From Zygnema cylindricum (taxonomy: Eukaryota; Streptophyta; Zygnematophyceae; Zygnematales; Zygnemataceae), in contig JBBHKE010002523.1 of assembly GCA_037447655.1 (NCBI GenBank), forward strand, positions 186,001 through 250,000: a stretch of DNA of 64,000 bases. Direction: 5' to 3'. Positions 57,164 through 64,000 of the stretch are shown piece by piece (position 1 is the stretch's first letter; each line of letters begins with the position of its first letter). The translations under genes were made by a program, and so were the position numbers. The notes beneath the pieces are model-generated. The model was not told where the DNA came from, did not search any database, and saw nothing but the letters and a program-made list of their open reading frames with translations.

Positions 57164-58225
57164 TTATTCTATCTCCTCGAAGTCCATAGGAGTATGTGAG
57201 GTTTCCGGTGAGTCTCCTGTATCTTGGATCTCCCCTGAATCTGTAATCACGGTTTCACCCATATCCCTTTCGAGAACGACCGAGTTCTCCTCACTTTCGG
57301 ACTGAAATCTGATCCTTATCATTTTTGTATATTTCAAGGGGTCAAATGACTTCCCTTCATCCATGACAACTAAGTGTTTGACCAGAATGATATCTTTTTT
57401 TGCTAAGTCATAGACTCTATATCCCTTAACATCCTCATCATATCCCACAAAGTATCCAGGCTTTCCCTTAGCATCTAGTTTCCAGTTTTTCTTATCCGTG
57501 TCAAGACTGTAAACTTGGCTACCAAATACTTTAAGGTGTGAGATATTTGGTTTCCTTCCAACCCATCTCTCATAAGGTGTCACTCCCTTTACAGTTGAGG
57601 TAAGGACTCTATACTTAATGTAGTTGGCACAATTCATTGCTTCTGCCCAAAATCTCTTTCCTATTTTCTTGTCGGCCAACATACTGCGTACACTATCTCC
57701 TAGTGTTCGATTCAACCTCTCAGCTACCCCATTTTGTTCTGGGTTATATGGTACAGTTTTCTGGTGCTGCACTCCCTCATCTCTAAGATATTCCTCAAAC
57801 TCGTTAGAAGCATATTCCCCCCCATTATCACCCTTTATCCTTTTAATGGGGGTTTCATGCAACTTCTCACTCCAAGCTTTATATTCTTTGAAGGAAGTTG
57901 ATGCTTCAGAATTTGTTTTCAGAAAGTAGACTCTAGAGTATCTAGACCACTCATCAGTTATCGTCATCATAAACCTCTTTCCTCCAACCGAAGGTACTTT
58001 TGCAGGTCCCCAAATATCTGTGTGGACTAAATCTAACACTTTCTCACCTCTATATGTGGCGGCTTTAGGAAAGGGAAGTCTGTGAGCCTTACCTTGAGCA
58101 CAACCACTACAATCATCCATCATTTCATTATTCCCAAAGTGAATGCCATCTACTTCCCCAAGCTTTTTTATTTCCCTTAACCTATCAAAATGCACATGCC
58201 CCAACTGCTTATGCCAAATCATCAC
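57164..58225 (-). pseudogene. Integrase (A)
   Basis: 353-codon open frame with the zinc motif (HKQLGHVHFDRL, CSGCAQGK), catalytic Asp in TITDEWSRYS, Asp in KGDNGGEY and Glu in PEQNGVAERLN, and the C-terminal GYDEDVKGYRVYD block. All three acidic residues are present. It stops at the beginning of the linker (FEEIE-stop). Confidence 0.9.
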
Positions 58226-59751
58226 CTTAGGATCACCAACATAGTAAGCATTCTAATTTCATTACTTAGGTTAAGCCTAAACATTCCTTGGCTACCCTTA
58301 TCTGCTGTGAAGTAAACTTCATCCCCATACTTAGCTATAAAGACTCCCTTTCTAGTGAAGGTATCAAACTCTTTCTCATCCAACACAGACGTATAGAGAA
58401 GATTTTTACTCAGCTGAGGAATGTAAAGTACATCTGAGAATGTAAGTATAGAAGTCTTACCCTCCACTAAGACTTTTTGATCTACTGATCCCACTAGATC
58501 TGTAGTAACCACTCTCCCATCCCCATACTCTATCTCTACAGTAGGAATCTTTCTTAACTTAGTGAAGAGTTCTTTATCACGACACATATGCATGGATGCA
58601 CCTGAGTCGATGATCCATCCTTCTTGTGGAGCTTCCCGGATTGCTCCAAGGGCACACTTCTGCCTCCAAAAAATCTCCTTCTCCTCGAGACTCTCGTCAA
58701 AAAAAAGCTCCCCATCCTCCTCAGAGGACTCATCCTCGGTTTCCCCTAACACTTTTGTAACCACAAGTGCCTTTTTTTTCCCTCTGGAAGAACCCCCTCC
58801 ACAGTTCTCTTGGAGCCTCAGCTCTGATAGCTTGACACAATCTGCGATAAAGTGTCCCGGCTTTTTGCAATAATGGCAAAGACCGTTTAGGGGCTTTTGT
58901 CCCCCAAAATGATCTTTTTCCCCTCTATAAGGTTTCTTCGGGTCCTTCCCCCATCGGTCCCCTCCTGCTGCTAGAGCTTGAATGCTCTTTCCTCCTCTCC
59001 TAATCTCCATTGTGTTTTCCTGCACAAGTATCATCCTGACTACTGTGTTCCATTTCCATGAACTATCAGGCATTCCCTGTACTCGGTACACTATGTTTTC
59101 GAACTCATCTGGTAATTTCATGATAAGGGTGTTAACTTTCATTTTCATTGTACCTGTCCACCCGGCACTTTCCATTTCCATATACAAACAAGAAAGATCA
59201 TTACAGTAATCTAACATCTTTCCTCCTTTGTAAGTGTAACTCAATAGCTTTTGCTCAGCCAACTGGAGCTCCTGAATAGTTCCAGCTCTATAAATCTCCA
59301 CCAAACTCTCCCACAATTCCTCTGCCTTGTAAATGTGAAGATGAGGAGTGGCCAAACCTTGAGTGAGGTGCCTCAAAATGAAGTTCTTGGCAGCCATGTT
59401 TACATCCTCCCACATTTGAGTATCGTTCTCCACGGTCTTCACGGTCGCCGTTCCCGATACTGTGGCAATAGGAGTGAGGGGTGTCTCCTTCCCTTTCTCC
59501 TTTTCGGACACACTGCTGTCCCCATCATCTGCCTCCTCCGCTGAGGCAGCCGTTGTTGCAGAAAACCTTACTCCCCCAAATCCTGGTGGAGTTCTTGAAG
59601 GTGGACGTTTCACTTGTCCACTAACGATACCCCAGTATCGTTTTTCACACAAAGCTCCCATCATCATGGCTTCCCAATAGATGAACCCAGATCCATTGAA
59701 GGTGGGCACCCTAGAGGGTGGGCCCATAACCTGCAATTCTGTGTCCTCCAT
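58222..59751 (-). pseudogene. gag-protease polyprotein (A)
   Basis: 509-codon open frame. It starts at ATG 59751-59749, 20 bp before the LTR end, and reads through the primer site as Q-V-M-G-P-P. Then come FIYWEAMMMGALCEKRYWGI, the gag helical domain (NMAAKNFILRHLTQGLA, KMLDYCNDLSCLYMEMES), a CX2CX4HX4C knuckle CHYCKKPGHFIADC, an acidic linker, and protease with GWIIDSGASMHMCRD. A small indel at about 58250 shifts the frame just before WHKQLGH, where A2 stays open. Confidence 0.9.
59717..59731 (-). promoter_or_regulatory. Half tRNA-iMet primer-binding site of A
   Basis: On the minus strand GGTTATGGGCCCACC begins at the base after the LTR end; 15 of 15 match to the complement of tRNA-iMet bases 25-39. 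Confidence 0.9.
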
Positions 59752-59944
59752 TGGACCACATAATACAGGAAGCCTCTAGATAGTATTTAACTAACCCACT
59801 TGAAGCCACAACCACTGCTGCCGAAGAAGGCAAACTGACAATTTGACTGCACCTCTGTGTAGCTTGAACTCCCCTGAGTCTGTAGCAAAAAGATTCACTG
59901 AAAACGGCCAACCAGCCGATAAATTATGAGCCGGCAAAAATGCC

Positions 59945-59952
59945 AATTTATA
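59945..59952 (-). promoter_or_regulatory. TATA box of the A 5' LTR
   Basis: Minus strand TATAAATT following AGAGAGCTTTG; about 200 bp upstream of the gag ATG. The equivalent box is seen in F at 11872-11879. Confidence 0.6.
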
Positions 59953-60440
59953 CAAAGCTCTCTTAGAGAGAGAGGTGTCAAAATTTCCTAAGTCCTAAAT
60001 CTCTCTCACAACCCCTATCTACTAAAGTACGAAGCAATTATATTACTCTAAAGTACAGAAAGGTACTACGGCTGATGTCCTTTTTGTCCGGCTGGTGTAC
60101 GACAAGGCTACTGAGTGGACGCGTGTCATTTTTCCACTAGTTCGTATATTCTCCGGAATTCTCGCGACCGAATGTCATCCTTCCACGCGGTGCCATGTCA
60201 TGCCACGTCCATAAAATCCAAAGTGACCATTCCGCGATCTTGGCGATGACGTGCGCCGTCGGATTAAATCTGACATTAAATGTCGACCGTTTAAAACAAA
60301 TGTCCGTTTCATTTGTTTCGTGCGAAATGTCGTTCGCACTAAACCTTAACAAGTTCTATGTTCGTTTCGTCCATATTAAAGTTAAATCATTTCAGTATAA
60401 TACAATAGTTTTAATATGAATGAAACCCTATATCATCTAA

Positions 60441-60528
60441 CGGACTTCTACGACAGACTGGTTAGAGCTAACGGCTACGCCGCGCTCTACCGGTCGGGGG
60501 TTCGAGTCCTGCCGGACTCAACCTTTTG
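60441..60528 (+). other. tRNA-like segment antisense to the A LTR
   Basis: Opposite to LTR transcription the sequence reads CTGGTTAGAGC (D-loop and D-stem like), 40 bp later GGTTCGAGTCC (perfect Pol III B-box, 60499-60509), then CTGCCGGACTCAACC and a TTTT run. The 3' two-thirds resemble a tRNA, but acceptor and D-stem partners at the 5' side are not convincing. It recurs in the five other family A LTRs (B-box at 26496, 31417, 33061, 51215 and 55171). Confidence 0.5.
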
Positions 60529-60734
60529 TTGAGAGTGACTTAAGTCACTCTTTAGTCATTCCTATAGAGCTGAGGCAGCCATGGCTCCATCGCTCTCTCT
60601 CTTTTTCAGTGACTACAACAAGTATGGGGGAAAGAGAGAAAAGATGGAGGCAAGCTGCCATCATTTTCTATATATGTTTCCGCTAATTTATTTTTGACCT
60701 ATAAAATACAAAAACTACTTATTTCAACATTTCT

Positions 60735-61883
60735 GAACTAAGAAACATAGAATACATCATAGAGAGTTCTAAGAACTGCATGTCCATCTATCTCACACAT
60801 AAGGATGACAGTCCCTTGAGCCTTTGCTTCAACTGTGGCACCTTAAGCATAATAGATCTGCCTTGTTGGAATAAGTTCCAGATCTGTGAAGGAAGCTTTG
60901 TTCCAGCACATATGAGATGAGCTTCTTGAGTCCATAATCCACCCGTGGTCTTTGTCTCCCTCCATTAGTTTTGCAAGGGCAAAGAATTCTTTGTCATCAG
61001 TTTTTGGAAAACTGACGACATTTGGCGCCTTCCCCTTGTTAACTGATTCCGATCCCCGTGTATAAGCTGAAAATGCTTCAGTTTTAGAAGGAAGACTCGC
61101 TGGTTAGTGTGGTGTCTTTTAGGGCGTGTAGATTCCTCTAGGCCTCCATCCATTTCTGATTTCTGAACATACCTCTGTCATAGGCTTTAAGAAACTTAGG
61201 ACACTGTTTGTACAGATGTCCTTGATTATAACTACCTTGATTACAACAGTAGACACACTTGTTATAAGGCTGAAAACCTTGGTACCCCTGAGATCTGTTT
61301 CCTTGATACTGTGCATTAAAAGCTACTGATGATTTTCCTGGATTAAAAGCTGCAACAGTGGATTCCTCCTCTAACACTAGTTTTATAGTTCCAAGCTGAC
61401 TTATCTAGCTTTCTCAAATTTGCCGAGGCTCCTTTATATTCCTCAGGAAGACCTCGCATAAGAATAATATACTAATGATAAGGGGAGATATTCCCCCGTA
61501 AACATGCATTTTCTGCCAACAAAAGCCTTAGACCATTACAATACTCAGCCATGCTACCTCCTGTATACCTATAATCATAAATATTATCATAAATATTTGT
61601 AGCTGTGATAATTTCATGTTGGTCATTAGCTTTCAAATAAATGGTTTTCAAGGAAGACCAGATTTCTAATGTCTTTTTCATTTTGATATGTGACATAAGT
61701 TTATCTTCTAAGATCATTTACTTCAACAAATGCAGAGCTTGCTGATTTTTCCCATTATAGGATGCTTCAGTTTCAGCAAGGCTGCCATGAACTACATCAA
61801 ACAATTTAACTTGAGTGAAATAAGACTCTACCAGATCAGCCCAATAGATGTATTTCCTTCCATCAAAAACTCGGATCCGTGAG
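60735..61883 (-). pseudogene. gag and protease of B
   Basis: gag pieces: RVFDGRKYIYWADLVESYF, EIWSSLKTIYLKANDQ, YRYTGGSMAEYCNGLRLLLAEN, then a knuckle CVYCCNQGSYNQGHLYKQC with extra residues between CX2C and His. Protease follows as GWIMDSRSSSHMCWN, where DSG has become DSR, so the catalytic motif is damaged. It ends at the A insertion (60734). Confidence 0.8.
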
Positions 61884-61898
61884 GGTGGGCCCGTGACC
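61884..61898 (-). promoter_or_regulatory. Half tRNA-iMet primer-binding site of B
   Basis: Minus strand GGTCACGGGCCCACC right after the LTR; 13 of 15 bases match the expected complement. Read in frame as V-T-G-P-P. Confidence 0.75.
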
Positions 61899-62780
61899 TG
61901 TTGTTCTGTGACTGCTACACCAACTGAAGATGAACATTATGCTGGAGAAGACATCACATAATTCAGATAAGCAAGAAGCTCTCACAGATGCTCAGAAAAA
62001 TACACACAACTTTGGAACAGAGTCAAAGATATTTTAGCCAATCAAATGGCCTACAAATCTAACACAATGAAGATAATACACAAAGGAACACAAGTGCAAA
62101 TTTACATAGAAATTTGCAAACAGATCTGAGAGATATTCTCAGTCAAAGATATCAAAAATGTCACAGCATAATTTTGATACAACAAGTTCCTAATTCTAAG
62201 ATCGCTAAGTCCTATTCTTATACCTAAAAGATTTATTCTTCTAAGAGCTAGCAACCACTTATTGCCCTAACTAAGCAAAGGAAGCATACCAGCCATGCAT
62301 CAATAATATCTCCTATCTAAAATAGGATACCTGAATATGTCAAGGTATGTCATGCAGAAAGAATCTGAACTGAGACATTAATCAAACAAAACAGGCTTCT
62401 GTACAAACTACAGATAAGTGACATCACACTACACCGTGTACAAAACACGTCTGATAATTACAAACGTGGTCTTGGATGACCACCTTGTGTCGGCAACAAA
62501 TCTTCACCGTCCATCATTTCGAAATTTCATCCAAGATGAAACTTTTATGTGACACTTCGGTCTTTATGGTAAGTCTGAATAGTACGAACAGATCTTTGTA
62601 GAGTGTCTCATTTACCGACGCGTGTCTTGAAGTGTGTCAAAGCATGAACTCCCTCACTATTCACTGTAACATTAATTTTGGTACATACTGAACCAAACTT
62701 TTCCTAAAATATTCTAAATATTGAGAAAACACTCCCGTCGCCTATGAAGCTTAGTGAGGACTATAGCTTTCAAGACAACA
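61899..62780 (-). repeat. 5' LTR of B
   Basis: 882 bp, TGTTGTCTTGAAAGC (62780, minus) to GAACAACA (61899). It has one copy of the segment duplicated in the 3' LTR. A gag-type ATG with Ser/Pro codons lies near its end, with a stop shortly after. Confidence 0.85.
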
Positions 62781-63266
62781 AACCCTACTCCTTGCACCGC
62801 TCTTTTGGACGACTAGAGGCTCCTTTACACAGAAAAGAAAGAAACTGCAATCAAGGAAATGAAAGAATTCCGATGTTTGAAGAATGAAACACCGCAAAAG
62901 CTGTTCAACCGCCTCTCGAGCCTCTTTCAAAAAACCAAGCTGTCTACCATTGTTACACCGGCCATGGCCACGAAATATTATGTCGCTGTTCGGAATTCGT
63001 TTGGACCAACAGGACAGGCAGCTCTCGACAACTGGAGTGCGAGTAAGGCTATCCACGACAAGAATCCCATAGCGCAAGAAATTTCATTAACTGTGATGAA
63101 GTTATATGATCATTTTGTAAACAGTGAGGCCAGAGAAAAGGCTGTTACCGGTAAAGTGCGAGCCAATTTTGCAGGTTTCACTGGGGATTCCTCTCTTAAC
63201 CAAGAGGAACAAACAAAACTTCAAGCTTTGCAGAAGCTTAAGGGGAAACAGGAAGCTGAGACCTGA
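62781..63266 (+). pseudogene. gag capsid-like region of element C (continued)
   Basis: Continues the C frame after B. One stop is at about 62817, then AIKEMKEFRCLKNETPQKLFNRLSSLF runs to 63266. The pattern ETPQKLFNRLSSLFQ resembles the major-homology-like part of retrotransposon gag capsids. It is helical and charged. Confidence 0.65.
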
Positions 63267-63522
63267 TCCGAACCTGCAATGGGTGCGGATGAAAAAGTTT
63301 ACCTGTACAACTGCATGAACTGCAACCAAATCGGTCACGAGTGGAAACGATGCCCGTGGAAGCTCAACTCGGAACTCGTTATCAAGCAAAATGATTTTGA
63401 GAAAGAACGAGCAGAAAAGAACCCGGAATCAGTAGAAACGCAGGCAGGGAGGAGGAGGAGGGGACCGCACACTAGTCACAAAGGAAACTTATAAACCTAC
63501 ACCCCGCTCCGAAACGTCCAAA
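63267..63522 (+). pseudogene. gag zinc knuckle (C)
   Basis: In the same frame after one stop (63264-63266): CMNCNQIGHEWKRC, a perfect CX2CX4HX4C knuckle, followed by a basic, Arg-rich tail to 63494. Confidence 0.75.
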
Positions 63523-63777
63523 ATGTCTCAATCCCAATTAAGACAAATCAGACTTCCTAAATTTGATGAGGCACAGATCTTCAATGAGTTAAGAGGGATG
63601 CACACAAATGAGGGGTCAAAATATAGGGCTTGTGGGTTCATGGGCCATAAGGAGGGGCAATGTTTCCGAAAAAATGGTGTCCCAAAAGAAATGATGCAAT
63701 ATGCTTTGTTCACAGGTAAGGGGGAAACAACTGTTAATCCTCTGCCATTGAAACTTTTGTTTCCCTGGGGATGTTGA
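63523..63777 (+). pseudogene. Second knuckle-like segment (C)
   Basis: 84-codon frame with LPKFDEAQIFNELRG and YRACGFMGHKEGQC, which looks like a zinc knuckle whose first Cys is lost. Frame differs from the preceding knuckle. Confidence 0.5.
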
Positions 63778-63804
63778 TCCCCAGATGAACCAGGACCAAG
63801 TAAC

Positions 63805-64000
63805 ATGACGCTGGAACACATCATCCAGCAGCAAAGCAATCAATTGTCCGCAATGGTAGCAGAATTGGCCGCTCTCCACTTGGGATCAAAGGCCCGTACC
63901 CCTCCACCTCTAACGCACGCTCAAAAACTGCATAAACAGAAACAAGAACTGGAACGAAAGTTGGCGGAGTTGGAACAGCAGAACACGGTGGGTGGAGATG
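63805..64000 (+). CDS. Coiled-coil region of element C, open at window end
   Basis: From ATG 63805 the frame stays open to the edge and encodes LEHIIQQQSNQLSAMVAELA and KQKQELERKLAELEQQ, heptad-like helical stretches separated by a Pro-rich hinge. Probably a continuation of the gag-pol polyprotein of C; no enzyme domain visible yet. Confidence 0.4.
   Translation, partial: MTLEHIIQQQSNQLSAMVAELAALHLGSKARTPPPLTHAQKLHKQKQELERKLAELEQQNTVGGD

Larger units (their letters stand above)
54405..60729 (-). mobile_element. Copia element A, near-complete, 6,325 bp
   Basis: 5' LTR 59732-60729 (998 bp), 3' LTR 54405-55401 (997 bp), perfect TSD TTTCT (54400-54404, 60730-60734), exact half-tRNA primer site and polypurine tract. 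gag-protease, integrase, reverse transcriptase and RNase H are collinear with only a few lesions: frameshifts near 58240, 56490 and 55640 and stops near 57161 and 56948. LTRs differ by several percent by eye, so it is not a current transposer. It is the youngest insertion in the nest. Confidence 0.95.
59732..60729 (-). repeat. 5' LTR of A
   Basis: 998 bp. From its start: TGTTGAAATAAG, GAGCCATGGCTGCC, the 18-bp palindrome GAGTGACTTAAGTCACTC (60533-60550), the antisense tRNA-like block, TATA box and the gag ATG near the end. Confidence 0.9.
46346..62780 (-). mobile_element. Copia element B, inserted in C, with internal duplication and nested A
   Basis: Minus-strand element with 5' LTR 61899-62780 and 3' LTR 46346-47495. 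Flanking pentamers AACCA/AACCC match 4 of 5, and the C reading frame continues across. Internal order: primer site, gag, protease (split by A at 54405-60729), integrase, reverse transcriptase, RNase H, with the 3' half present twice. Net size without A and the duplication would be about 6.1 kb. Shared stops in both duplicates show it was already dead. Confidence 0.85.

Noticed and set aside
60441-60528. Functional tRNA gene
   Set aside because: The B-box and T-arm side fit, but acceptor and D-stem partners on the 5' side and a clear anticodon arm are missing, and it is repeated in each LTR. Kept only as tRNA-like.

Overview
This window is non-microbial eukaryotic DNA made almost entirely of LTR retrotransposons, mostly Ty1/copia (domain order gag - protease - integrase - reverse transcriptase - RNase H). 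No intact host gene, rRNA gene or canonical tRNA gene is visible. The copia proteins look plant/algal. Two elements carry a primer-binding site complementary, 15 of 15 bases, to the anticodon half of a plant-type initiator tRNA-Met, and one element carries a C5-cytosine DNA methyltransferase, a cargo known from some streptophyte algal and dinoflagellate retroelements. I infer a large, repeat-rich streptophyte-type genome (early land plant or alga). The species cannot be fixed from this sequence.

Left part (1-24606). Scraps of two elements (1-1063) are followed by a decayed copia copy, G1 (1195-10761). G1 is split by a minus-strand methyltransferase-bearing element, H (4242-9601), which has a 5' LTR, leader, gag, retroviral-type protease and a truncated methyltransferase. 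The G1 3' LTR abuts a satellite of about 40-bp units (10762-10939 and 15322-19215). The satellite is interrupted by a gag-only element F (10940-15321, with both LTRs) and ends exactly at the 5' LTR of a second copia copy, G2 (19216-24606).

Middle (24607-36817). Simple repeats and a long polypyrimidine tract lead to A2 (25723-31650, minus), a copia copy in which the 3' end of the 5' LTR and the start of gag are replaced by about 590 bp of host-like DNA encoding a PHD finger exon plus an apparent intron. Next comes A3 (32289 onward, minus), itself interrupted by a 2.27-kb LTR-like insertion with a perfect 5-bp target-site duplication.

Right part (36818-64000) is a six-level nest: A3 is entered by E (36818), E by D (39100), D's 3' LTR by C (42662), C's gag by B (46346-62780, minus), and B's protease region by A (54405-60729, minus). 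A is a nearly complete 6.3-kb copia element with LTRs of about 1 kb and TSD TTTCT. After A landed, unequal recombination between the similar 3' ends of A and B created a 3,956-bp tandem duplication (47634-51590 and 51591-55547).

Shared biology. In the copia families where the LTR end is visible, the gag start codon lies inside the LTR; where the primer-binding site is preserved it is read through as coding sequence (Gln-Val-x-Gly-Pro). F and D look like pol-less relatives of the autonomous A and B families and would need their proteins in trans. All copies visible here carry frameshifts, stops, truncations or lost catalytic residues.
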